The position numbers and the translations under genes were made by a program. The notes beneath the pieces are model-generated. The model saw only the letters and a program-made list of their open reading frames with translations. It did not search any database and was not told where the DNA came from. A stretch of DNA of 27,644 nt from contig JANTHH010000007.1 of the NCBI GenBank assembly GCA_024762485.1, forward strand, positions 1 to 27,644, in the 5' to 3' direction. The stretch comes from Chromatiales bacterium (GTDB lineage: Bacteria; Pseudomonadota; Gammaproteobacteria; Chromatiales; Chromatiaceae). Positions 1-6,757 of the stretch are shown here, in pieces; positions within the stretch are counted from its first letter, which is position 1, and each line of letters opens with the position of its first letter.

Positions 1-412
1 TGCCGTATGGCGTGATACCTGCGCAGCCCTGCTCCGCCAGCTTCTTCTGTTTTTTCTGGAGAAATCGCGATTCCATGGCATGACGGGTCACCAGCAGGCG
101 CGGCCCGGCAAAGACCGCCAGTTGCTGGGTGGCGAAGTCCAGGTCATCGGTATCAGAGGTAAGCGCCTTCAGCAGCAGATAGACGTGGTCCGGAAAGGCC
201 TCGAACCCCGGCGGATGACGCGGCCGCTGGGCCTCGGCGACCGCATGTTCGTCCAAGCCCAGCGCATCGCACAGCAGCGCCTTTTCATTCAGCGCGGGCT
301 CGTCTTGCAGATCAACCCATAACCAGGCATCCGTCTGTGCGCGCCATTGCTCGAGCAGCTCCGGGCCGCCCTGGTGTGCCGTATCACTCGTACACAGCAT
401 GAAAGAGATCAT
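1..412 (-). CDS. CorA-like Mg2+/Co2+ transporter, N-terminal part (cut by window edge)
   Basis: The visible 137 residues resemble the soluble N-terminal domain of CorA-family divalent cation transporters. They include a WLWVDLQDEP stretch, an L-GLDEHAVAEAQRPRHPP segment matching the family pattern of a short helix followed by an acidic/RP motif, and a PDHVYLLLKAL strand. The two C-terminal membrane helices and the GMN loop that would prove the call lie beyond base 1. The start at 412 is chosen because its ATG overlaps the TGA of the MscS gene (ATGA) and has GGAGG about 7 nt upstream. The alternative ATG at 400 has no comparable ribosome site. Translational coupling with the channel gene upstream is likely. 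The protein would sit in the inner membrane with this part in the cytoplasm. A zinc-transporting ZntB relative is the main alternative. Confidence 0.8.
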   Translation of the reverse strand, partial: MISFMLCTSDTAHQGGPELLEQWRAQTDAWLWVDLQDEPALNEKALLCDALGLDEHAVAEAQRPRHPPGFEAFPDHVYLLLKALTSDTDDLDFATQQLAVFAGPRLLVTRHAMESRFLQKKQKKLAEQGCAGITPYG

Positions 413-1764
413 TCCCCTGCCTCCCGTGCCTGCTGTCCCCTCAAGATGGACGACAGCGCCTGCAGGTCACGTTCGCCCATCATGGAGCGCACGTGCAGGT
501 CGCGCTGCGGGAAGGGAATCTCGATGCCGTTTTCATGGAAGCGCTCCCAGACACCCAGCAGCACCTCGCTGATGACATTGGCGCGACCGTTTGGCGGATC
601 GTTGATCCAGATGCGCAATTCCAGGTTGACGGAGCTGTCGCCAAAGCCCATCAACTGACAGCGGGGTTCCGGTTTCAGTTGAACACGTGGCACCATCTCG
701 GCGGCCTCGACGCACAGCGCCATGGCCTTGGCCGGATCAGAGTTATACGAGATGCCGATCGGGATCCTCAGCCTTACCAGGGAATCACTGTAAGACCAGT
801 TCTCCACACGCTGGGTGATCAGTTCCTCGTTCGGGATGAGGTGCTCGATGCCGTCACGCGTGATCACCGAGGCATAACGCGCACCCAGATAGTTGATCCA
901 GCCGAAGGTGTTGTTCACTGCGATGACGTCTCCCGGCTTGATGGATCGATCCATCAGCAGGATGATGCCGCTCACCAGGTTGGAGAAGATCTTCTGCAGA
1001 CCGAAGCCAAGCCCGACACCGAGCGCACCACTGAAGACCGCAAATGCCGTGAGGTCGATGCCGACCGAAGACAAGGCGATCAGGACGGCCCCGACGACAA
1101 GGATCAGACGGATCAGTTTCGCGCCCAGCACCTTCATCGCAGGCGCCACGCTCCTGGTGTGCTCGAGCTGCCGCTCGATCAAGTCTGACAGGGCACTCGC
1201 CAACCACAAGGCAAACCATAACGACAGGACTGACTTCAGCACCGTCAAGGGCGAGACGCGGACCTGCCCAACGGTGATGGCCCAGCTATCGAGCAGGTTG
1301 ATGGAGGCATCGAGCAACCCAAAGATATTGAGGGCCGCAACAGTCCATGCAGAGATGGCGAGAAAATTCGCCAGGGTCTCGTTCGCCACGAGCATGGTCA
1401 CCAGGCGAATCAACACCCAGGCGCTCAACAGGCTGGCGATGATGGTCAATGCGCCGTTTGGCCACTTCAGCAGTTCCGCCACATAGAGGGCTATCCACTG
1501 CAATAACAGCCATGCCACAGGAATGGTCAGTTGATTGAGTGCCAGCAGCGGACGACGCAGACTCGGTATGCGGGAAAACTTGTCTGTGAGCCAGGCAAGC
1601 CCCCTCCTCATCAGGGGGGATAGCAGCCAGCGTGCCACCACGAAGACCCCGGCGATGACCGCAAACTGCAGCCAGAAGAGCGGGTTCTGGACGAGCAAAA
1701 GCGCGCTGTCCAACAGTCCCTGTAACAGGGACTTCCATTTATCCATGTCGATGATGGCTTGCAC
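409..1764 (-). CDS. MscS-family mechanosensitive channel, GTG start
   Basis: An inner-membrane channel of the small-conductance mechanosensitive type, 451 aa from the chosen start. Several hydrophobic helices fill residues about 20-230. They are followed by the pore-lining TM3 at about 249-266 with the glycine/alanine-rich motif GALGVGLGFGLQKIFSNLVS, then the beta domain (GDVIAVNNTFGWINYLGARY, HLIPNEELI). The C-terminal vestibule ends in GIEIPFPQRDLHVRS, which is very typical of the family. The frame is open to an ATG at 1899, but the GTG at 1764 is preferred because GAGGGGAG lies about 5 nt upstream. The internal ATG at 1746 has no good site. It probably protects against osmotic downshock. 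It overlaps the CorA-like gene by 4 bp, so the two are likely one transcript. The extra N-terminal helices make it longer than E. coli MscS (286 aa), as in the YbdG/YnaI-like branch. Confidence 0.93.
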   Translation of the reverse strand: MQAIIDMDKWKSLLQGLLDSALLLVQNPLFWLQFAVIAGVFVVARWLLSPLMRRGLAWLTDKFSRIPSLRRPLLALNQLTIPVAWLLLQWIALYVAELLKWPNGALTIIASLLSAWVLIRLVTMLVANETLANFLAISAWTVAALNIFGLLDASINLLDSWAITVGQVRVSPLTVLKSVLSLWFALWLASALSDLIERQLEHTRSVAPAMKVLGAKLIRLILVVGAVLIALSSVGIDLTAFAVFSGALGVGLGFGLQKIFSNLVSGIILLMDRSIKPGDVIAVNNTFGWINYLGARYASVITRDGIEHLIPNEELITQRVENWSYSDSLVRLRIPIGISYNSDPAKAMALCVEAAEMVPRVQLKPEPRCQLMGFGDSSVNLELRIWINDPPNGRANVISEVLLGVWERFHENGIEIPFPQRDLHVRSMMGERDLQALSSILRGQQAREAGE

Positions 1765-1769
1765 TGAAA

Positions 1770-1777
1770 CTCCCCTC
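1770..1777 (-). promoter_or_regulatory. Ribosome site fixing the GTG start of the MscS gene
   Basis: On the minus strand GAGGGGAG precedes the GTG at 1764 by about 5 nt. No purine-rich site precedes the ATG at 1746 or the ATG at 1899. Confidence 0.55.
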
Positions 1778-1825
1778 ACAATGGCCCACCAGTGGCCATG
1801 CCGCGCGATCCCATTTACGTTGGGT

Positions 1826-1855
1826 AGTCTAGTTTGGACTGGCTCGAATTGTAAA
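1826..1855 (-). promoter_or_regulatory. Candidate sigma-70 promoter of the MscS-CorA transcript
   Basis: Minus strand TTTACA (1855-1850) and TAGACT (1831-1826) are 18 nt apart. This is a reasonable -35/-10 pair placed about 60 nt upstream of the GTG start. The position between the stop of the ion channel gene and the MscS start fits. Called by eye. Confidence 0.4.
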
Positions 1856-1935
1856 AAGTCACAGCACAGAAGGTCATGACGCTCACACAGCGGCGGCATC
1901 AGCCGGCCGTGCGCATGCTGGTGATGGCTCGGGGG

Positions 1936-2778
1936 TCACCGCCTTGCGTTCATCTCCTCGAGTAATCTTTCCATCCGCGCCAGGCGTTGTTCCATCGCCT
2001 CGGTATGATCGCGGATCCAGTGCACCTCGCCGGCCTCGCCTTCGCCCGTTTCACGAGAAAACTCCTCGTGCTCCTGTTGCAGGGTCTCCAGCACGATGCC
2101 GATCATCATGTTCAGAAACACGAAGGCGACGATGAAGATGAAGGAGAGATAAAAGGCCCAGCTCAGCGGGTAGACCGCCATGGTCTCGTACATCACGTCG
2201 GTCCAGTCCTCGAAGGTGGCGACGCGGAACAGCGTCAGCATGCTGATGGTGATGTTGTCCCACAGCTCGGGATTGATCTTGCTGAAGAACATCGCGCCCA
2301 TCGCTGCGTAGATGTAGAAGATGATGAACATCAGCAGCGATACGTAACCCATGCGCGGGATCGCCTTGACGAAGGCACTGAGCAGCACCCGCAGCTCGGG
2401 GATGATGGACACCAGCCGCAGCACGCGGAAGATGCGCAGCAGCCGGCCCAGCAGCGCCACCTCGCTGTCCTCCACCGGCACCAGGCTGGCCACCACGATG
2501 ACGAAGTCGAAGACGTTCCAGCCACGTCGGAAAAACCGTATCAGACTGCCCTCGGCCACCATGCGGATCAGCACCTCCACCAGGAAGAACACCGTGATGG
2601 CGGTGTCCAGCACGTGGAACACCTGCATCACCGTCGGCGGGATCGGGTAGGTCTTGGCACCGATCACCAGCGCCGAGAGCACGATGACAAGGATGACGAA
2701 GGTCTCGAAGATCTTGTTTTCGCGCAGATGCAGAAAGCGCGCCTGCAGCGTACGGGCGTCGGTATTGATGTTGTTCAT
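1936..2778 (-). CDS. Single-domain voltage-gated cation channel (bacterial Nav/Cav type)
   Basis: A 280-aa inner-membrane ion channel with the six-helix plan of NaChBac-type proteins: S1 about 24-43, S2 53-73, S3 87-101, S4 108-132, S5 143-166, pore loop 176-196 and S6 205-233. S4 carries the voltage-sensing arginines at strict three-residue spacing (R112, R115, R118, R121) plus R130. The C-terminal tail (256-277) has heptad leucine/methionine spacing, as in the tetramerising coiled coil of BacNav channels. The selectivity filter reads TFEDWTD (188-194). Sodium-selective members usually have TLESWSM or TLESWAS there, so the extra acidic residues D191 and D194 are unusual and resemble calcium-selective variants. 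The ATG at 2778 is the only sensible start. It is probably a single-gene unit with its own promoter. Ion preference is inference. Confidence 0.92.
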   Translation of the reverse strand: MNNINTDARTLQARFLHLRENKIFETFVILVIVLSALVIGAKTYPIPPTVMQVFHVLDTAITVFFLVEVLIRMVAEGSLIRFFRRGWNVFDFVIVVASLVPVEDSEVALLGRLLRIFRVLRLVSIIPELRVLLSAFVKAIPRMGYVSLLMFIIFYIYAAMGAMFFSKINPELWDNITISMLTLFRVATFEDWTDVMYETMAVYPLSWAFYLSFIFIVAFVFLNMMIGIVLETLQQEHEEFSRETGEGEAGEVHWIRDHTEAMEQRLARMERLLEEMNARR

Positions 2779-2828
2779 GGCGGACTCGGCAGGGTTGGAC
2801 GGCAGCGGCGTGAGATCGCCGGGCCGCG

Positions 2829-2834
2829 ATTATA
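2829..2834 (-). promoter_or_regulatory. Perfect -10 box (TATAAT) upstream of the ion channel gene
   Basis: Minus strand TATAAT lies 51 nt upstream of the channel ATG, in otherwise GC-rich DNA. No good -35 hexamer sits at 16-18 nt, the closest being TTGATC at a 21-nt spacing. Promoter assignment is therefore tentative. Confidence 0.4.
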
Positions 2835-2903
2835 TCCGAACACCGGGTGTCTGTTGATCAACCGGGCAGGCCTGCCTGCGGCAGGGAGATTGGGGTCTGG
2901 TAC

Positions 2904-3037
2904 GAAGATCTCTCCCGTTGGTCGAGATGACAATGACATCCTGGGCAGGATGCCTGGCCACTGAGCAGATCATGGACACCCCCACCCTTGCCACCCTCAA
3001 TCTTGTCATTTCGACAACAATGGCGAGGAGAAGTCTT
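2904..3037. repeat. Imperfect inverted repeat pair, intergenic
   Basis: The right arm starts TTGTCATTTCGAC (3003-3015) and continues with GGCGAGGAGAAGTCTT. The left arm (2904-2933), read on the opposite strand, starts TTGTCATCTCGAC and continues with GGGAGAGATCTTC. The first 13 bases match at 12 positions and the purine-rich tails are similar. The arms are about 70 bp apart. The core TGTCAT-TCGAC followed by GAGGAGA-TCT recalls short dispersed intergenic repeats seen in many bacterial genomes. That family link is from memory and not verified here. Confidence 0.5.
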
Positions 3038-3053
3038 ATCCCGTTGAATACGC

Positions 3054-3080
3054 CTCCCGTGCCGCACTCGCATGCGGGAG
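3054..3080 (-). terminator. Weak hairpin downstream of mobB
   Basis: CTCCCG (3054-3059) pairs with CGGGAG (3075-3080) around a 15-nt loop that itself contains the palindrome GCATGC. It lies 20-46 nt past the mobB stop, at the end of the nitrate operon. No T tract follows, so intrinsic termination is doubtful. Confidence 0.22.
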
Positions 3081-3099
3081 AAGAGCGCAACGGGCGTGT

Positions 3100-3618
3100 T
3101 CAATCCTGCGCCGCCAGCCACGTCCTGACGAAACCGGCAATCGCGGCCGGATTGTTCAATGGCAGCAGCGCCACCGGCACCTCGCTGGCCGGCGGCTGAT
3201 CACAGGCCAGGCCGATGATCCGCTCGTCATCAAGACACAGCAGGGGTGTGCCCAGCGCCGGGCGATGCACCTCGATCTTGGCGATGGCCTCGTTACGAAA
3301 GCCCTCCGCCAGCACCAGGTCGATACCGGCAGGGTCGAGCCGCGCCACCAGCTCGGCCAGGGTCGGCTCGTGCTCGCCGTCACCCTCGCGTACCCAGAAG
3401 GTACGGTAGGGCGAGGCGAGGACCACCTGATCGGCACCGGCCTCGCGCAGGCGGTGACTGTCCTTGCCGGGCTGGTCGATCTCGAAGTCGTGATGCGAGT
3501 GCTTGATCACCGCGCAGCGGATGCCCAGCTCGCGCAGTGCCGGGATGAGGCGGCTCAGCAGGGTGGTCTTGCCGGTGCCGGAGAAGGCGACGAAACCGAG
3601 TACGGGCAGGTCAGACAA
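3100..3618 (-). CDS. mobB: MobB, molybdopterin-guanine dinucleotide biosynthesis adapter, TTG start
   Basis: A 172-aa GTP-binding P-loop protein that assists MobA in building the bis-MGD form of the molybdenum cofactor. The Walker A motif FVAFSGTGKTTLL is at residues 9-21. The family pattern IRCAVIKHSHHDFEIDQPGKDSHRLREAGADQV follows, then DLVLAEGFRNEAIAKIEVHR, which is diagnostic for MobB. The frame runs open upstream into the preceding gene, but the family begins just before the P-loop. The only start there is TTG at 3618, with GAGGT 8 nt upstream and 11 nt after the stop of the membrane-protein gene. It is the last gene of the operon and serves the two molybdoenzymes encoded upstream of it. 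No mobA is visible. Confidence 0.9.
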   Translation of the reverse strand: MSDLPVLGFVAFSGTGKTTLLSRLIPALRELGIRCAVIKHSHHDFEIDQPGKDSHRLREAGADQVVLASPYRTFWVREGDGEHEPTLAELVARLDPAGIDLVLAEGFRNEAIAKIEVHRPALGTPLLCLDDERIIGLACDQPPASEVPVALLPLNNPAAIAGFVRTWLAAQD

Positions 3619-3626
3619 GACAACGA

Positions 3627-3631
3627 ACCTC
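3627..3631 (-). promoter_or_regulatory. mobB: Ribosome site supporting the TTG start of mobB
   Basis: GAGGT on the minus strand lies 8 nt before the TTG codon at 3618. There is no ATG or GTG between here and the P-loop. Confidence 0.5.
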
Positions 3632-4016
3632 AGTGCATAGAGAACAGGATGCGGCGCCAGGCACCGGGCTTGAGCAGGATGTGATGCACGTAGTGAGCAT
3701 AGTCCTCGCGCACGCCACGATACAGTATCCAGCCCGACAGCCACAGACCGGGCAACAGGAACAGCCCCAGCCAGCGGCTGCCTTCGGCAGGCAGGGTCAG
3801 TGCTGCAAGTCCCAGCAGATAGAGCGGCCAGCTGAACAGCATGCCGCGCAGCCCATGCTTGAGCCCCAGCGCCAGGCCGATCAGGCGACGCTGCCAGCGC
3901 TGTGCCGGCGAGCGGTAGATGGCCTCGCAGACACCGCGTTCGAAGTCGCTGTCGATCTGTTCGATGGGCCGGCCGATGGCCGCCAGTTCGGGGTCCCAGC
4001 CCTGTCGCTCAGCCAT
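3630..4016 (-). CDS. Small two-helix membrane protein of unknown function in the nitrate operon
   Basis: 128 aa, not recognised as a named family. A soluble N-terminal half (about 1-50, including WDPELAAIGRPIEQIDSDFERGVCEAIY) is followed by two hydrophobic segments at about 58-76 and 82-100. A short cytoplasm-type tail is rich in aromatic, histidine and basic residues (YAHYVHHILL, then WRRILFSMH). The gene starts 6 nt after the nasA stop and ends 11 nt before the mobB start, so it is firmly inside the operon and probably translated by coupling. No signal peptide or cysteine cluster is present. A role as membrane partner or anchor for NasA would fit the position. A general membrane protein carried along by the operon is equally possible. 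Confidence 0.75.
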   Translation of the reverse strand: MAERQGWDPELAAIGRPIEQIDSDFERGVCEAIYRSPAQRWQRRLIGLALGLKHGLRGMLFSWPLYLLGLAALTLPAEGSRWLGLFLLPGLWLSGWILYRGVREDYAHYVHHILLKPGAWRRILFSMH

Positions 4017-4022
4017 CGCCGG

Positions 4023-6689
4023 TCAGGCCGACGGCTCGGCCTTCACCTCGGCGATGAGACGGCGCAGTTCGGGCACGCAGGAGCCGCAGTTGGTGCCGGC
4101 ATTCAAGGCCTCGCCGATCGCCTCGGGTGTCATCAGCTGCTGCTCGCGGATCGCCTTGGTGATGGTGTTGACGCCGACACTGAAACAGGAACAGACGATC
4201 TGGCCGGCATCCTCCTGACCCTTGGGCGGGGTGCCGCGCAACAGGCGGCCGCGTTCGGCATCCTCCAGCCGGTCCTTCTTGAACAGCGCGGCCAGCCAGT
4301 CGCGCGGCGGCAGGTGGTAGTCGGCACCGATGATGATCACTGCATCGAGGCGGCCATCCACCACCCGCGCCCCGCGATAGGTCGACTGGGTGGAATCGTA
4401 CAACTCGCGCCACTCGGCATTGTCGCCGTCCTCACCCAGCTGCTCGCGGGCACAGGCCGCCCAGTTGTCGGGGGCCGCCTCGCCGGCCAGCTCGTAGTGC
4501 CACAGGCCATAGCGTTTGGCCTTCGACCAGTAGGTCGCCTGGCGTGGGCGCAACTCCTTGCGCGCCAGCAGAAAGCCGTACCAGGCGGCGCGATAGGGCG
4601 TCACCCGCACCGGGGTGTGCTTGAACTCGGGCTGACCCGAGTACGGATCGAGCAGCGGGTTCACCACGCTGCCCACCCGGGCCGCACTGGCGAAATGATC
4701 ACTCCAGTGCATCGGCGCGAACACCTGCCCCGGCAGCTGGGTATCACAGACATTGACCCGCAGTATGGCCTCGCCCCAGCGACTGCTGACAGTGGCCAGC
4801 TGTCCATCGTCCAGGCCGCAGTGCTGTGCATCGACCGGGTGGACGGCGAGGTAGGGCTCGGCGATGTGCCCCGACAGGCGCGGCGATTTGCCGGTGCGCG
4901 TCATGGTGTGCCAGTGATCGCGCACCCGCCCGGTGTTCAATGCCAGCGGGTAATCCGCGTCGGGCAGCTGCCCCGGCGGCAGCGGCGTGACCGGGATGAA
5001 GCGCGCGCGCTGGTTGTCGGTGTAGAAATGGCCATCGGCGAACAGCCGTTGCCGCGACTGGCCGGGCCGGCGCACCGGCCACTGCAGTGGTGCCATCCGG
5101 TCATATTCAGCGACACTGAGATCGCTCAAGCCACTGAGATCGAAATCGCGCTCGCCCTGGTTTTCAAACCCCGACAGGCGCGCGTGCTCGGCGAAGATCT
5201 CCGCCGGCCCCGCGTAATCGAAACCCTCGAAACCGAGGCGTTTTGCCACCTCGCACACCATCCACCAGTCCGGGCGGCTCTCGCCTGGCGGCGCCATGAA
5301 GGCACGCTGACGGGAGATGCAGCGCTCGGAGTTGGTCACCGTGCCCTCCTTCTCGCCCCAGGTCTGGGCCGGCAGTTTGATGTCCGCGTAGCCGATGGTG
5401 TCGGTGGTCGCCATGCAGTCGGAGACCACCAGGCACTCGCAGCGTTCCAGCGCGCGACGCACCTGGCTGGCATCCGGCAGGCTCACCGCAGGGTTGGTGG
5501 CCATCACCCATACCGCCTTGACCTCGCCACGCTCCACCGCCTGGAACAGATCCACCGCCTTGAGGCCGGCGCTGGTGGCCAGGTTCGGCGCCTGCCAGAA
5601 GCGACCGACCAGCTCCTGGTGGGCCGGGTTGTCCAGATCCATGTGCGCCGCCAGCTGATTGGCCAGTCCGCCCACCTCGCGCCCGCCCATGGCATTGGGC
5701 TGACCGGTGACCGAGAAGGGCCCCATGCCGGGTTGACCGATGCGCCCGGTGATCAGGTGGCAGTTGATCACCGCATTGCCCTTGTCGGTGCCACTGGTGG
5801 ACTGGTTGATGCCCTGGGAGAACAGGGTCACCACCTTCTGGGTGGCGGCGAACCTGTCGTAGAACTGCTGCACCAGGGCCTCGTCGAGGCCGCAATGCTC
5901 GGCCACCACCCGCGGTGAGGGCGCATACCACTGGGCGATCTGCAGTGCCTCCTCCAGCCCCTGGGTGTGTTGTTCGACGAAGCGCTGGTAGGTCGCGCCC
6001 TGTGCCGCCAGCCAGCTCAGCAGGCCGTTGAAGAGGATCGAATCGGTGCCGCTGCGCAGTTGCAGGTGCAGGTCGGCGATGTCGCAGGTCGCGGTCTGGC
6101 GTGGGTCGATCACCACCACCTGCATCGCCGGGCGGTTTTTCTTTGCCACCAGGATGCGCTGGTACAACACCGGGTGACACCAGGCGAGATTGGAACCGGT
6201 GATGACGATCAGGTCCGCCTGCTCTAGATCCTCGTAGCAGATGGGCACGGTGTCGCTGCCGAAGGCGCGCTTGTGCGCGGCCACCGCCGAGGACATGCAC
6301 AGGCGGGAGTTGGTATCGATATTGGCCGAGCCGATGAAGCCCTTCATCAGCTTGTTGGCGACGTAGTAGTCCTCGGTCAGCAGCTGGCCGGAGACATAGA
6401 AGGCCACCGCGTCGGGGCCGTGTTCAGCGATGATCCGTTCAAAGCGGCTAGTGACCGCATCCAGTGCGCTGTCCCAGTCCGTCTGCACACCATCCACCTC
6501 GGGTTGCAGCAGGCGGCCATCGAGATCGACGGTCTCGGCCAGCGCGGTGCCCTTGGAACAGAGTCGGCCGAGGTTGGCCGGATGCGACTTGTCACCCTTG
6601 ACCGTGATGCCGCCGCTGCCGTCCGGGCTGACAAGCACCCCGCAGCCGACGCCACAGTAGGGACAGGTGGTGGATACCGCTTCGCTCAT
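4023..6689 (-). CDS. nasA: Assimilatory nitrate reductase catalytic subunit with C-terminal BFD iron-sulfur domain
   Basis: An 888-aa cytoplasmic molybdoenzyme that reduces nitrate to nitrite for assimilation. The N-terminal [4Fe-4S] motif is C9-x2-C12-x3-C16 with C44 in LGRLCSKG. The likely molybdenum ligand is C131 in SRLCMSSAVAAHKRAFGSD. The bis-MGD fold follows, with NQSTSGTDKGNAVINCHLITGRIG and GQPNAMGGREVGGLANQLAAHMD, both typical of Nas/Nap enzymes. A C-terminal BFD-like [2Fe-2S] domain has C833-x-C835-x32-C868-x2-C871, as in the NasA form of Klebsiella and Pseudomonas, and is likely where the electrons enter. No Tat signal is present. The ATG at 6689 follows GGGGAAAGG. The spacer to the upstream gene is 68 nt, the longest in the operon. 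No separate NADH-dependent NasC reductase is visible, so the donor is unclear. Confidence 0.95.
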   Translation of the reverse strand: MSEAVSTTCPYCGVGCGVLVSPDGSGGITVKGDKSHPANLGRLCSKGTALAETVDLDGRLLQPEVDGVQTDWDSALDAVTSRFERIIAEHGPDAVAFYVSGQLLTEDYYVANKLMKGFIGSANIDTNSRLCMSSAVAAHKRAFGSDTVPICYEDLEQADLIVITGSNLAWCHPVLYQRILVAKKNRPAMQVVVIDPRQTATCDIADLHLQLRSGTDSILFNGLLSWLAAQGATYQRFVEQHTQGLEEALQIAQWYAPSPRVVAEHCGLDEALVQQFYDRFAATQKVVTLFSQGINQSTSGTDKGNAVINCHLITGRIGQPGMGPFSVTGQPNAMGGREVGGLANQLAAHMDLDNPAHQELVGRFWQAPNLATSAGLKAVDLFQAVERGEVKAVWVMATNPAVSLPDASQVRRALERCECLVVSDCMATTDTIGYADIKLPAQTWGEKEGTVTNSERCISRQRAFMAPPGESRPDWWMVCEVAKRLGFEGFDYAGPAEIFAEHARLSGFENQGERDFDLSGLSDLSVAEYDRMAPLQWPVRRPGQSRQRLFADGHFYTDNQRARFIPVTPLPPGQLPDADYPLALNTGRVRDHWHTMTRTGKSPRLSGHIAEPYLAVHPVDAQHCGLDDGQLATVSSRWGEAILRVNVCDTQLPGQVFAPMHWSDHFASAARVGSVVNPLLDPYSGQPEFKHTPVRVTPYRAAWYGFLLARKELRPRQATYWSKAKRYGLWHYELAGEAAPDNWAACAREQLGEDGDNAEWRELYDSTQSTYRGARVVDGRLDAVIIIGADYHLPPRDWLAALFKKDRLEDAERGRLLRGTPPKGQEDAGQIVCSCFSVGVNTITKAIREQQLMTPEAIGEALNAGTNCGSCVPELRRLIAEVKAEPSA

Positions 6690-6699
6690 GCCTTTCCCC

Positions 6700-6713
6700 G
6701 CAGCTCAGGCTGC
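6700..6713 (-). other. Small hairpin immediately upstream of the nasA ribosome site
   Basis: GCAGC-CTGA-GCTGC forms a perfect 5-bp stem with a 4-nt loop in the 68-nt spacer between the DmsB-DmsC fusion gene and nasA, directly before GGGGAAAGG. It might affect mRNA processing or translation. Its functional meaning is uncertain. Confidence 0.3.
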
Positions 6714-6757
6714 ACCGCTGAAACTACACCGCGCGGTTCGAACGCAACGGCACCTCG

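Larger units (their letters stand above)
2779..3099. other. Gene-free spacer between ion channel and mobB
   Basis: No reading frame here has a credible start, ribosome site or protein-like composition. The stretch holds the channel promoter (2829-2834), a 12-bp perfect palindrome GGCAGGCCTGCC (2865-2876), an imperfect inverted repeat pair (2904-2933 and 3003-3037) and a weak hairpin (3054-3080) just past the mobB stop. Its GC content is visibly lower in the middle than in the flanking genes. Confidence 0.7.

Noticed and set aside
1898..1927. Imperfect hairpin CATCAGC...GCTGGTGATG as terminator of the ion channel gene
   Set aside because: Long loop, mismatched stem and no T tract on the minus strand.
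2858..3121. Open frame of about 87 codons on the minus strand in the spacer past mobB
   Set aside because: No ribosome site and no protein-like composition, and it spans the inverted repeat and overlaps the mobB end.
3633..5918. Very long open frame on the plus strand opposite nasA and the small membrane protein gene
   Set aside because: Antisense shadow of high-GC coding DNA. The translation is rich in Q, H, R, G and A with no domain, while the minus strand encodes intact enzymes.
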